Assembly: GCA_017398595.1 (NCBI GenBank)
Contig: JAFQFR010000022.1
Location: 1-61,286, forward strand
Source: Clostridia bacterium
GTDB lineage: Bacteria > Bacillota > Clostridia > Oscillospirales > CAG-272
Length of the DNA: 61,286 nucleotides
Direction of reading: 5' to 3'
Shown here: piece after piece, positions 23,728-32,018 of the stretch
How the letters are laid out: every line of letters starts with the position of its first letter
Position numbering within the stretch: position 1 is the stretch's first letter
Translations under genes and position numbers: made by a program
Notes under the pieces: model-generated
Database searches by the model: none
What the model was told of the DNA's origin: nothing
Seen by the model: only the letters and a program-made list of their open reading frames with translations

Positions 23728-23762
23728 TTTGGTTGGACACGGTGTGCCCATGCCCAACCAAA
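23728..23762 (-). promoter_or_regulatory. Intercistronic hairpin between livK and livH
   Basis: A 9-bp outer stem TTTGGTTGG/CCAACCAAA encloses a second small stem. It lies directly after the binding-protein gene, with no T-run, in the same position as the hairpin at 8026 in the other importer operon. Confidence 0.65.
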
Positions 23763-23782
23763 GCCGTACTCAGTAATAAAAA

Positions 23783-24910
23783 TTACTTGTTCAGTTCGAT
23801 AATTACAGGCTCCTTGGTAGCTGCGCCGGAAAGATCCCAAGTCATGGTACCCGTTACACCGGTAAATACGAAACTATCCGCAGTAATAGCAGCCTTAACC
23901 TTCTCGCAAAGCGTATCGGGATCGATGGTTACATCGTTCACGCCTGCAGCCTTCATTGCCTCATAGATCGCCATAACTACGTCATAGCCGTCAGCAGCAA
24001 ACTGGTCGGGCTTTACGCCGTATGCAGTCTCATAAGCCGCTACGAACTCTGCAACATTTGCATCGGTGCTGTTTACATCAAAAGGAGTGATGTACTTGAT
24101 CTGGTTGGTAACGGTCTCGTCGATCTGACCTGCGATACCGTCAAAACCGTCGCAGCCGAAGAGAACTGCATCGCAGCCCTTCGCTACAGCAACCTTAGCG
24201 ATAAGACCTGCCTCGGTGTAGTAGATGGGAAGGAAGATAACATCGCAATCCTTCAGAGCCTCTACCTGGGTAGAGAAGTCGAGCTTGTTCTCTGCATTGA
24301 AGGTCTTTACGGTGTAGGTCGCGTTCAGCTCCTTCATCTTTGCATCGAATGCTTCGAAAATACCGCTGGAATACGTGTCGCTCTCATCGTAGATCGCGCC
24401 GATGTTCTGGAAGTTTGCAACGAGCTCTTCAGCAGCGAGAACGCCCTGGTCAGGGTCACCGAAGCAAACGCGGAAAGCGTTCGACTCTGCAATGCAGATC
24501 TCTGCGGAAGCAGAGGGGGTCATGAAGAACAGGTTGTCATTTGCCGCCTTTGCTGCGAAAGCTTCGCAGGAGCCGGAAGTAACGGAACCGAAGGAGATCT
24601 GCATGCCTGCCTCGAAGAGCTGGTCATACGCAGAAGATGCCTTGTCGGCAGTAGCCTGGTCATCCTTGATGTCGAACTTGAAGTTCACACCGTTGAGACC
24701 GCCGTTTGCGTTGATCTTCTCAACAGCAAGCTTAGCGCCGTTCTGTACGGAAATACCGTAGCTGGAAGCGTCACCGGTAAGAGGACCGGTACCGCCGATG
24801 AAATACTCGGTGTTGTTGGCAGCATAGTTCGTAGCTGCACTTTCGCCGCAAGAAGCGAAGGTAGCAAGCATCATGACTGCAACGAGCACGAGTGCGAGAA
24901 TCTTTTTCAT
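23783..24910 (-). CDS. livK: Branched-chain amino acid-binding lipoprotein LivK/LivJ-like
   Basis: 375 residues. Lipoprotein signal MKKILALVLVAVMMLATFASC with the lipobox Cys at 21. The remainder is a Peripla_BP_6-type receptor: FIGGTGPLTGDASSYGISVQNGAKLAVEKINANGG, then FMTPSASAEICIAESNAFRVCFGDPDQG and the hinge AIYDESDTYSSGIFEAF. It captures Leu/Ile/Val (or related ligands) outside the cell for LivHM. GGAGGAAAGAATC precedes the ATG at 24910; an upstream ATG (24937) is rejected. First gene of the operon. Exact ligand specificity is not readable. Confidence 0.93.
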   Translation of the reverse strand: MKKILALVLVAVMMLATFASCGESAATNYAANNTEYFIGGTGPLTGDASSYGISVQNGAKLAVEKINANGGLNGVNFKFDIKDDQATADKASSAYDQLFEAGMQISFGSVTSGSCEAFAAKAANDNLFFMTPSASAEICIAESNAFRVCFGDPDQGVLAAEELVANFQNIGAIYDESDTYSSGIFEAFDAKMKELNATYTVKTFNAENKLDFSTQVEALKDCDVIFLPIYYTEAGLIAKVAVAKGCDAVLFGCDGFDGIAGQIDETVTNQIKYITPFDVNSTDANVAEFVAAYETAYGVKPDQFAADGYDVVMAIYEAMKAAGVNDVTIDPDTLCEKVKAAITADSFVFTGVTGTMTWDLSGAATKEPVIIELNK

Positions 24911-24980
24911 GATTCTTTCCTCCAAATAAAAATACAAAATTCCATACCTGTTTTACCTAAAAACAGATAATATATGGTTA

Positions 24981-25009
24981 ATTTTACTCCAAAAGCACAA
25001 AGAAGTCAA
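24981..25009 (-). promoter_or_regulatory. liv operon promoter
   Basis: TTGACT (25004-25009), 17-bp spacer, TAAAAT (24981-24986) on the minus strand. Confidence 0.75.
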
Positions 25010-25100
25010 CAGGAAATATGCTCGGATATGCCAAAATTTCATGCGTTTTATTATGAAATTTTCATATATCTTGTTGCTTTTCTTCCATTTTTTGCAAGAT

Positions 25101-25754
25101 TCAGCGATCGAGCAGCTTTACAAGGCGGGTCTGCTCGCCCATCAGCATCACGCGCTCCTCTGCCGCAAAAACATAGTCGGGGCGGATATTGGGGTGCAGT
25201 GCCCCGCCCGCTTTTTTCTTCACGCCGAGGATGTTCGCCCCGTACCGCGCGCGCACATTCAGCTCGAGCACGCTTTTGCCCACCCACGAAGTCGGCACCG
25301 CGATCTCGTAAATGGCGTATCCCGCGTCCAGGTCGATGCAGTCAAACACCGAGTTTCTGCCGCAGATATTCGCAAGGCGCTGTGCGGCATCCCGCTCGGG
25401 GAAAATGACCTTGTCCGCGCCGAGGCGCAGCAGCAGCTTTTCATGCATTTCGCTGCCCGCCTTGGCGTAGATGCACTTCGCCCCGTGGTCTTTGAGCAGC
25501 GTGACCGCTACCAGCGAACTTTGCAGGCTTTCTCCGATGGTCACAAAAACGATGTCGAAATCTTCCACGCCGAGCGACGCGACAAATTTTTCATTCGTGC
25601 AGTCGCCGATCTTGGCACCCGCCGCAAACGGCAGTACCGCACTGATCTTTTCTTCGTCGGTGTCGCAAACGACCACCTGGTTGCCGAGATCCGAGAGCGG
25701 CTTGACCATCGCACTGCCAAACCGACCAAGTCCTAAAATGAGTATATTTTTCAT
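25101..25754 (-). CDS. ktrA: Potassium channel regulatory subunit (KtrA/TrkA family)
   Basis: 217 residues. RCK/TrkA-N Rossmann domain with nucleotide loop LGLGRFGSAMV (7-17) and the acidic residue at the end of beta-2 (VVCDTDEEK) that prefers NAD/ATP ribose, then a TrkA-C domain (residues about 140-217, SVFDCIDLDAGYAIYEIAVP, VGKSVLELNVRARYGANILGVKK). Such proteins form a cytoplasmic ring that gates the KtrB pore in response to ATP/ADP or c-di-AMP. Follows the ktrB-like gene, 160 bp away across an intergenic element. Confidence 0.92.
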   Translation of the reverse strand: MKNILILGLGRFGSAMVKPLSDLGNQVVVCDTDEEKISAVLPFAAGAKIGDCTNEKFVASLGVEDFDIVFVTIGESLQSSLVAVTLLKDHGAKCIYAKAGSEMHEKLLLRLGADKVIFPERDAAQRLANICGRNSVFDCIDLDAGYAIYEIAVPTSWVGKSVLELNVRARYGANILGVKKKAGGALHPNIRPDYVFAAEERVMLMGEQTRLVKLLDR

Positions 25755-25777
25755 GGTGTGAGTCCTTTCCTAAAATC

Positions 25778-25890
25778 ACTTGAAAATCCAAGGATTTTCA
25801 AGTATAGAGGGGCGCAAGTCTCTCGACGCACTCACCGTGCGCGCCCCTGTAAGGAGTTTTAAAGCCGGCGCATGTCCGTCTTTAAAACAG
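25778..25890 (-). repeat. Three-stem intergenic element, copy B
   Basis: On the minus strand: core stem TTTTAAAGACGG...GGCTTTAAAA, then CTCCTTAC, then a GGGGCGCGC/...GCGCCCC stem with GGTGAG inside, and finally a GAAAATCC/GGATTTTC hairpin (25778-25803). The core stem is nearly identical to copies A and C over about 40 bases. It separates the two potassium-uptake genes, which would otherwise be adjacent. Confidence 0.85.
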
Positions 25891-25913
25891 AATTTTATTT
25901 GTATAAACAAACA

Positions 25914-27248
25914 TTATCCCACGGTGATATTCTCCGCGGGGTAGCGGTAGGCTTCTTCTTTGCGCTTGCCGGTGAGGGAGAGCAGCACCGTGAGTCCGCC
26001 CACGCGTCCGAGGAACATCAAGGCGATCACGATGAGCTTCGATACCGCCGAGAGCGTCGGCGTCAGCGACAGACTGAGTCCCACCGTAGCCATCGCCGAA
26101 AAGGTCTCAAACAGACAGGCAATGATGTCGGCATCCTCGATCGCGCTGATCGCAATGCCGCAGCACAGTGCAAGACCGAGATAGAGCACAAATACCGCGA
26201 TCGCGGTGCGCAGCACGCTCTTTTCGATGCGGCGTCCGAAGCACTCGATGTCCTCTTTACCGCGGAAGATCGAACGGACAAACAAAAGAATGACTGCAAA
26301 GGTCGTCGTCTTGATGCCGCCCGCCGTCGAGCCCGAGGAGCCGCCGATCAGCATCAGCACGATCATCAGCATCTGCGCGCCGCCGTCGATCTTCGCAAGA
26401 TCGACCGTGGCAAAGCCTGCCGTGCGCGCCGTGACCGACTGAAACAGCGAAGCAAGCAGCTTTTCGCCAACGCTTCGCCCCGCCGCGGCTTCACTGCCGT
26501 AAAACAGCACGAAGAACAAAAGCGCACCGATAAGCGTCAGCGCAAGCGAGGTCACCACGACGATCTTGGTATGCAGTGCAAATTCGGAAAAGCGGAATCG
26601 GCACCGCAAAAGGTCGAGCCATACAAAAAAGCCGAGCCCGCCGAGCGTGATGAGCAGGCAGATCACCAAATTAAAGTAGACATTGCCGCTGTACGCCGTC
26701 AGCGATGCGCCGCCGCCCATGAGGTCGAAGCCCGCGTTGCAAAATGCGCTGACCGAATGGAACACCGCGTACCAAATACCGCGCCCCAACCCAAACTGCG
26801 GAATAAACACGGGCAGCAGCAAGATCGCGCCGACCGCTTCCTGCAAAAGCACGCCTGCCGCGATAAACCGCGTCATTTTCACGAGTCCCGCCGAGGATTC
26901 CGCGCCGATGGATTCCTGCAGGGCAAACACATGCCGCATGCCGATCTTGGCGTGCAGCATCGAGAGAAAATACATCGCCAGCGTAATGATGCCGATGCCG
27001 CCGATCTGAATGAGACACAGGATCACGATCTGCCCGAACAGCGACCACTGAGTAAGGGTATCATAAACGACCAACCCCGTCACGCAGGACGCACTGGTCG
27101 ATGTAAATAAAGCATGGATAAACGGTACGCTCTCACCGTTGCGCGAAGCGATCGGCAGCATAAGCAGCAGCGTGCCGCAGAGCACCACCGCCGCAAAGCT
27201 CAGCGTGATCACCTGCACAGGCGTATACCGTCTTTTCGTTTGGTGCAT
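25914..27248 (-). CDS. ktrB: Potassium transporter pore subunit (KtrB/TrkH family)
   Basis: 444 residues, about ten membrane segments. The superfamily of K+ transporters has four pore repeats each with a conserved Gly; seen here are TSTSASCVTGLVVYDT (first P-loop), CNAGFDLMGGGASLTAY (second), RTAGFATVDLAKIDG (third) and FSAMATVGLSLSLTP (fourth). Length and the GGSSGSTAGGIKTTTFAV gate loop match KtrB more than TrkH. It imports K+ with Na+ or H+ and is gated by the KtrA-like ring downstream. AAGGAGG before the ATG. Confidence 0.92.
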   Translation of the reverse strand: MHQTKRRYTPVQVITLSFAAVVLCGTLLLMLPIASRNGESVPFIHALFTSTSASCVTGLVVYDTLTQWSLFGQIVILCLIQIGGIGIITLAMYFLSMLHAKIGMRHVFALQESIGAESSAGLVKMTRFIAAGVLLQEAVGAILLLPVFIPQFGLGRGIWYAVFHSVSAFCNAGFDLMGGGASLTAYSGNVYFNLVICLLITLGGLGFFVWLDLLRCRFRFSEFALHTKIVVVTSLALTLIGALLFFVLFYGSEAAAGRSVGEKLLASLFQSVTARTAGFATVDLAKIDGGAQMLMIVLMLIGGSSGSTAGGIKTTTFAVILLFVRSIFRGKEDIECFGRRIEKSVLRTAIAVFVLYLGLALCCGIAISAIEDADIIACLFETFSAMATVGLSLSLTPTLSAVSKLIVIALMFLGRVGGLTVLLSLTGKRKEEAYRYPAENITVG

Positions 27249-27271
27249 AGAAACCTCCTTTGGAGATACGC

Positions 27272-27500
27272 TGCAGGGGAACTTTTTACAAAAAGTTTCC
27301 CTGCACCCTTCAAAAACTTTTAAAAAAGGAAATCAATATATCAATTCTCTTTTCAAAAATTTTTGGAAAGGGTGCGGAGCCTTCTATAGAAAAAGGTTAA
27401 TGAGTTTGCGCTGCGCAAACTCATTACGCGTCGGAATCCAATGTTGGCTTAGAAGTTAGATAGAGACGCGTTCCTTTTCTATAAAATTGTTTTCCCGCAT
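27272..27500. repeat. A/T-rich double-hairpin composite element, copy 2, with nested insertion
   Basis: Same plan as 18845: CAGGGGAACTTTTT/AAAAAGTTTCCCTG hairpin, CACCCTTCAAAAACTTTT, variable middle, TTCAAAAATTTTTGGAAAGGGTGC. The closing part is split by about 70 bp: a perfect palindrome AATGAGTTTGCGC-T-complement (27399-27425) and a segment bounded by ACGCG repeats (27426-27472), after which TATAAAATTGTTTTCCCGC resumes. It covers the gap between ktrB and rluD. Confidence 0.75.
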
Positions 27501-27502
27501 AT

Positions 27503-28429
27503 TTATATTTTTCTCAATTTTTCCAATACCGTCTCAAAGTACGCGGGCAGCGGACTTTCAAAAGTCATGACCTCGCCCGTTCGAGGATGCGTGAGGGTGA
27601 GACGGTACGCATGCAGAGTCTGCCCGACGAGCAGATCGCCCTGCTGCTTTTCAAACTTGGTGCCGCCACCGCCGTAGACGGTGTCGCCGAGCAGCGGATG
27701 CCCGATCGACGCCATATGCACGCGGATCTGATGTGTTCTGCCTGTCTCCAGCTTCAGCGCAAGCAACGTGTAGCCGTGGAAACGCTCCGCCACGCGGTAA
27801 TGCGTCACCGCCTCTCTGCCGTCCGCAACCACCGCCATCTTTTTTCGGTCACGCGGATTGCGTCCGATCGGCTTGTTCACCGTCCCGCCGTCATCCTTGA
27901 AATTGCCGATCGCCACCGCCATATACTCGCGGTCGATGCTGTGCGTTTTCAGTCCTTCTGACAGAATAGTATGTGCAAAATCGTTTTTGGCAATGACAAG
28001 CAGACCGCTCGTGTCCTTGTCGATGCGGTGCACGATGCCGGGGCGCTTCTCGCCGCCGATGCCCGAAAGACGGTCGCCCATGTGATAGAGCAGCGCGTTT
28101 ACCAGCGTGCCGTCCTCGTTGCCCGCCGCAGGATGCACCACCATCCCTTTCGGCTTGTCGATCACGGCAATGTCGTCGTCCTCATACACGATCGAAAGCG
28201 GCAGGTTCTCCGCACGGGTCTCGACCTCTTTCACGGGCGGCATTTCCAGCGTCACAATATCCAAAACGCGCAATTTGTAATTTTTCGCAGCGACTTTGCC
28301 GTTGACCAGCGCCGCGCCCTCGTCGAGAAGGCGTGCCGCCGCCGTGCGCGTCACATCGAAATGTGCCGTCAAAAACACATCCGCGCGCGTACCTGCCTCC
28401 TCGGGGCAGACGATCACGCGTTCGCTCAT
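27503..28429 (-). CDS. rluD: RluD-type 23S rRNA pseudouridine synthase
   Basis: 308 residues. An N-terminal S4 RNA-binding domain (TRADVFLTAHFDVTRTAAARLLDEGAALVNGK) precedes the RluA-family catalytic domain with HRIDKDTSGLLVIAKN (catalytic Asp in RIDKDTSG) and GRTHQIRVHMASIGHPLLGD. It converts specific uridines, classically in helix 69 of 23S rRNA, to pseudouridine. The start at 28429 overlaps the lspA stop (ATGA) and is preceded by GAAGGAG; the frame open to 28540 is inside lspA. End of the sepF-divIVA-lspA series. The exact target uridine is inferred by family. Confidence 0.92.
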   Translation of the reverse strand: MSERVIVCPEEAGTRADVFLTAHFDVTRTAAARLLDEGAALVNGKVAAKNYKLRVLDIVTLEMPPVKEVETRAENLPLSIVYEDDDIAVIDKPKGMVVHPAAGNEDGTLVNALLYHMGDRLSGIGGEKRPGIVHRIDKDTSGLLVIAKNDFAHTILSEGLKTHSIDREYMAVAIGNFKDDGGTVNKPIGRNPRDRKKMAVVADGREAVTHYRVAERFHGYTLLALKLETGRTHQIRVHMASIGHPLLGDTVYGGGGTKFEKQQGDLLVGQTLHAYRLTLTHPRTGEVMTFESPLPAYFETVLEKLRKI

Positions 28430-28938
28430 TTTACCTTCTCCTTCTTGTATTCGAGCAGAATGCCGAGGATCAGCAGTGCCGCGCCCACGCAGACCGCGCT
28501 GTCGGCGAGATTGAAGATCCATTTCCAGCCGGGAATGCAACGCACGTCGATAAAGTCTACGACGTAGCCGAGGGAAACGCGGTCAAACATGTTGCCGATG
28601 CCGCCGCCGATCACCAGCGAGAGCGATGTGCAGATCAGCTTGCCGTTTCCGCGCAGAGAAACGAGGTAAACGAACAGCGCCACGACGCCCACCGCGGACA
28701 GCAGCATGAATACCCAGCGATGATCGGCAAGCAGACCGAACGACATGCCCGAATTCTCCAAATAGGTGAAGTGCAAAATGTTCTCGAAGATCGGCAGGGT
28801 GTTCCCCTCTGCGACCTGTTCGACAGACATGCTGTTTGCCGCCGCGATCAGATCCATCGCCCACACCTTGGTGAGCTGATCCAGAACGCAGACCGCCAGT
28901 ATGATCCAAAAATATATCGTCATCTTTTTTCTTTCCAT
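28426..28938 (-). CDS. lspA: Lipoprotein signal peptidase (signal peptidase II)
   Basis: 170 residues, four transmembrane helices. LspA cleaves the signal peptide of lipidated prolipoproteins in the membrane; several candidate substrates are in this window (8078, 23783, 46560). Catalytic Asp pair: VVDFIDVR (first) and FNLADSAVCVG (second); FGLLADHRW and NMFDRVSLGYV also fit. Lies 13 nt after divIVA and overlaps rluD by 4 nt. A second ATG at 28923 (MTIYFW) is possible. Confidence 0.95.
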   Translation of the reverse strand: MERKKMTIYFWIILAVCVLDQLTKVWAMDLIAAANSMSVEQVAEGNTLPIFENILHFTYLENSGMSFGLLADHRWVFMLLSAVGVVALFVYLVSLRGNGKLICTSLSLVIGGGIGNMFDRVSLGYVVDFIDVRCIPGWKWIFNLADSAVCVGAALLILGILLEYKKEKVK

Positions 28939-28951
28939 ATTATTATGTCTT

Positions 28952-29908
28952 TCACTCCATAAAATGCGCGGGATTGGTAGACTTTTTACCGTTTACGTCT
29001 TCCATCAGCTTGCGGATGTCCTCATAGCCGTCGTCATTGTCGTAGCTGACCGTTACGGTGTCATACAGCTTGCGCCCCGACGGCTTCTCCGATGCACCCG
29101 TATACGCCGAAACAGGCTGTCCGCCCGCAAAGGGGATGTCCCGCGCGGCGGATTCCTCCGCAGGTGCTGCGGGAGTGGATTCAGCCTTCGGCTGCTCCGC
29201 TGCAGGTGCAGGGCGTACCACACGGCGCGGCGGCTCTTCGGATACTTCGGGTTCTGCGGGCTGCACAGGCTTCGGCACGATCGGCTCTGCCGCGATCTGC
29301 GACGCGGACTGCGTCACGATCGGCTTCGGCGCATCGTCCTTCAGCTCGGACAACGCACGCACCGTGTCTGCGGCAAGCGTGCGAAAGCGCGCTTCAAACG
29401 CGACGCACTCCGCCGCGAGCGCTTTGGCGCTCTGGCTCTGCGCAGTCGCTCTCGCCTGTGCCTCGGCAAGCAGCGTGCGTCCCTTGCGGTCGGCGGCGGC
29501 AAGGATCATTTCGGCGGTCTTCTTCGCCTCGTCGATGCGCTCCGCAGAGCGGCGCTCTGCATTTTGCAGCTGCTCTGCCGCATGTGCATCCGCCGCGCGC
29601 TCACGCGCTTCGGCTGCCGCTTTCGCTTCTGCCACGATGGCGCCCGCGTTTTTGCGCGCAGCCGCCAGCATACTTTCCGCCTCCTGCTTTGCCGCTTCCA
29701 ATACGCGGTATGCCTCCTGCTCGCGCTTTTCGATCTCCTCGGCATGCGCTTCAAACGCGCTGAGCTTGGTACGCAGCACGCGCATCAGCTCCTCCTCTTC
29801 ACGGAGTACGGGCAGAAAATCACTGAAAAAGCCGTCCACTTCCTTGACTGCATAGCCGGCAACGCTTTTGGAAAATTTAGCCTGTTCGAGTTTTTCGGAT
29901 AAGAGCAT
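28952..29908 (-). CDS. divIVA: DivIVA-domain cell-division/polarity protein
   Basis: 318 residues. The N-terminal 60 residues have the membrane-binding DivIVA motif (EKLEQAKFSKSVAGYAVKEVDGFFSDF), followed by a coiled coil to about residue 200, very rich in Ala, Glu and Lys (EKREQEAYRVLEAAKQEAES, VAEAKAAAEARERAADAHAA). A Pro/Ala/Glu linker follows and the tail ends in DTVTVSYDNDDGYEDIRKLM. DivIVA marks negatively curved membrane at poles and septa. It is longer than Bacillus DivIVA (164) because of the extended tail. AGGAGG 8 nt before the ATG. Confidence 0.87.
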   Translation of the reverse strand: MLLSEKLEQAKFSKSVAGYAVKEVDGFFSDFLPVLREEEELMRVLRTKLSAFEAHAEEIEKREQEAYRVLEAAKQEAESMLAAARKNAGAIVAEAKAAAEARERAADAHAAEQLQNAERRSAERIDEAKKTAEMILAAADRKGRTLLAEAQARATAQSQSAKALAAECVAFEARFRTLAADTVRALSELKDDAPKPIVTQSASQIAAEPIVPKPVQPAEPEVSEEPPRRVVRPAPAAEQPKAESTPAAPAEESAARDIPFAGGQPVSAYTGASEKPSGRKLYDTVTVSYDNDDGYEDIRKLMEDVNGKKSTNPAHFME

Positions 29909-29954
29909 ACCGTTAGCCTCCTGTTTGGGTACATATTATATGGATCAAACCGCA

Positions 29955-30025
29955 GCAACCGGGAGGGGAAACCCCTCCCCTACGGCAGGTTCATGCACTT
30001 TGGTAGGGGATGCACGCATCCGCAA
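29955..30025. repeat. GGGAGG/CCTCCC palindrome unit
   Basis: GGGAGGGGAAACCCCTCCCCTAC followed by TTTGGTAGGGGATGCACGCATCC lies between ylmH and divIVA. Sister units occur at 13188, 31217, 34042, 37600 and 56355. Confidence 0.7.
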
Positions 30026-30066
30026 AAGCGCGGCGCGATGTCCTTACCGTACACCTGCAATAATTT

Positions 30067-30897
30067 TCAAATAAATTTTTTCGCCACCAGCCGCAGCCGA
30101 CCTTTTTTGGTCGGATCGGCGACCGATTCCACAAGGAACTTTCCCACGCCGCGCACGCTGATGTGATCGCCCGCTTTGACCTCGGCACTGATCTCCTCGG
30201 CGGTCTCGTAGTTCTGTTCCACTTCTTTTTGCAGGATCTTTTCCTTGGCAGCCTCGCGCGAGAGGTTGCAGAGCGCAGCCACCACGCAGTCGAGCCGCTC
30301 GGACGCGACCGTGTCGGTCACCGCCTTGTATTTCTGCTCGATCACATAGCCCGCGGGCAAGGTCGTCCGCTCGATCTTCACGCGGTCCTTGGCAATGCGG
30401 ATGCCGCCCGTCTCCGAGAAGTCGCCCGCGGTCAAAAAGCCTGCCACCTTGCGGCTGACAAAAATGTACGCGGAATACTCGTCGATCGGCGCGATGTCAC
30501 CGATGGCACTGCGGTCAAGACCCAGCGCCAAAATGCCGCCGAGATAGTCGCGGTGCGTGAAATCGCGGAATCCGCCGCCCGAGATCTTCAAGGGGCAGAT
30601 CTCGCCGAACGCATCCTCGCCGAGAAAGCTCACCGCCGCGCCGTACAGATCGCCGTTTTCACTGAGCGCCGCAATGTACTCGGGGCACGCAAACAACTTC
30701 TTGCGCTGTGCACCCGGCGCGCCGCCGAAAAAGACCGCACGGTCGGCATATCCACGCTCGCGCAGATACTGCCCGAGAAAATACTGCTCGGCAGGGTTCA
30801 AAAACGCCGTAGGCACAAGATCCCCCGCCGCCCGCGCAAACGCATCCTCTGCGCGTCTGCACAGCAGTTTAAATTCGTCACTGTCTCTGTATCGCAT
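30067..30897 (-). CDS. ylmH: YlmH, S4-domain RNA-binding protein
   Basis: 276 residues. The N-terminal YlmH domain (PTAFLNPAEQYFLGQYLRERG, FFGGAPGAQRKKLFACPEY) precedes an RNA-binding S4 domain near residues 185-250 (SERLDCVVAALCNLSREAAKEKILQKEVEQNYE). YlmH binds ribosomal particles and has been linked to ribosome rescue and to division through its location. Same place as in Bacillus and Streptococcus, between sepF and divIVA, but the membrane gene ylmG that often stands between them is missing here. AAAGGA precedes the ATG. Confidence 0.9.
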   Translation of the reverse strand: MRYRDSDEFKLLCRRAEDAFARAAGDLVPTAFLNPAEQYFLGQYLRERGYADRAVFFGGAPGAQRKKLFACPEYIAALSENGDLYGAAVSFLGEDAFGEICPLKISGGGFRDFTHRDYLGGILALGLDRSAIGDIAPIDEYSAYIFVSRKVAGFLTAGDFSETGGIRIAKDRVKIERTTLPAGYVIEQKYKAVTDTVASERLDCVVAALCNLSREAAKEKILQKEVEQNYETAEEISAEVKAGDHISVRGVGKFLVESVADPTKKGRLRLVAKKFI

Positions 30898-30939
30898 TGT
30901 TTCCTTTAATATGTGTTCTTTGTTTATGCAGCGCGTCCG

Positions 30940-31460
30940 TGAGGTCGCGCATGTACGACATCTCCGCCCGAGATCCCTCGGGACGTCGAGGACGCATGCG
31001 ACCGTAGGTCGCTATTCCCCCACCGCACATCCCCCACCGTCATCTTGAGCGAAGTCCCGCCGAGATTCCGCTTCGCGCTTTTGAGGTTTCACCTCAAAAG
31101 TTCGACTGCGCCTGCGGCTCCGCTCAGAATGACAGCGGCGGGACGTAGTCGAAACCCGCAGGGCAAACGGCGTTGCCGTTTGGATCTTGTGGGGGATGTT
31201 CCGCTCGGGATGACATGGGCGGGTTGATACAACCATCGTACCGCGGCTTTCGGGAGGCGAAACGCCTCCCCTACCGGTGTGTGCGCCGACATTACGATGT
31301 GCGAATATTGACGCCGTATTGCGCCGCCGTCTCGCACATTGAGCGCCGTTCGCGCAAAAAGCAAACAAGACCAGGCGCACCACAGAAAGCAAGGCGAAGG
31401 CGATCTGCCCGATCGTCGAGCCGCTTTCGAGGAGCAACGCCGTATTGCGCCGCTTTTTGC
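30940..31460. repeat. Mosaic of dispersed repeats between ylmH and sepF
   Basis: The 616-bp gap 30898-31513 has no credible gene. It holds CCCGAGATCCCTCGGG, a GTCATCTTGAGCGAAGTCC / GCTCAGAATGAC pair, a TTTTGAGG/CCTCAAAA hairpin (31078-31100), a GGGAGGCGAAACGCCTCCCC unit (31253-31273), and a 17-bp direct repeat ACGCCGTATTGCGCCGC at 31311 and 31437. Peptides read from it (SRRDFAQDD and the like) are a well-known spurious translation of such repeats. Confidence 0.75.
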
Positions 31461-31474
31461 GTGAACAAATAAAA

Positions 31475-31501
31475 TGCCGCACCGCGAAACGCGGTGCGGC
31501 A
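31475..31501 (-). terminator. sepF terminator
   Basis: 11-bp GC stem (TGCCGCACCGCG and complement, GAAA-type loop) followed on the minus strand by TTTTATTTG, 12 bp after the sepF stop. Confidence 0.85.
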
Positions 31502-31513
31502 CCTCATAAATCC

Positions 31514-31987
31514 TTACTGTGCGTTTTCCTCGTCTGCCTTGGGAGCAGCAGCCTTCTGCTTGATCTGTCCCTCGCTGACGTCTACGTTGGAAGGCGTTAC
31601 AACATATGCGCTGTTGGCAACCTTCTTGATGTTGCCGCCGATGGAGTAAGCAACGCCGGTCAAAAAGTCGAGAATTCTTCTTGCAGCCTCTTTGTTGGTG
31701 TCCTCAAGGTTGAGAACGACCGTGCGCTTGGAGAGCAGGTGGTCTGCAACCTGTGCGGAATCCTCAAAGTTCTGGGGCTTTACGACCTTGAGCTCGATCG
31801 CGCTGCCGCCGCCCATGATGTCATAGCCGCTGCCGCCGATGGTAGCCGCATTGTCCTGCGCATTAAAATCAGTCTCTGCGGGCTCCTCGTAGTAGTTTGC
31901 GTTCTCGTCCGCTTCGTCATACATGTAACCGCTGTCCTCGTATGTATCCTGACTGAACTTGTTCTTGATGTCACCGAATAATCCCAT
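31514..31987 (-). CDS. sepF: SepF, FtsZ-anchoring cell-division protein
   Basis: 157 residues. SepF links FtsZ filaments to the membrane at mid-cell. It has the amphipathic N-terminus (MGLFGDIKNKFS), an acidic flexible linker (residues 15-60), and the SepF domain with LKVVKPQNFEDSAQVADHLL, KRTVVLNLEDTNKEAARRILDFLTGVAYSI and KKVANSAYVVTPSNVDV. The start at 31987 has GGAGG at 7 nt; the ATG two codons earlier is too close to it. A Lys/Ala-rich tail follows the domain. Terminator directly downstream. Confidence 0.95.
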   Translation of the reverse strand: MGLFGDIKNKFSQDTYEDSGYMYDEADENANYYEEPAETDFNAQDNAATIGGSGYDIMGGGSAIELKVVKPQNFEDSAQVADHLLSKRTVVLNLEDTNKEAARRILDFLTGVAYSIGGNIKKVANSAYVVTPSNVDVSEGQIKQKAAAPKADEENAQ

Positions 31988-32018
31988 TTTCATTCCTCCG
32001 AACTCTATCTAATAATTT

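Noticed and set aside
31012..31482. 156-codon minus-strand frame between ylmH and sepF
   Set aside because: Its C-terminal half is the well-known translation of dispersed repeats (SRRDFAQDD type); no RBS.
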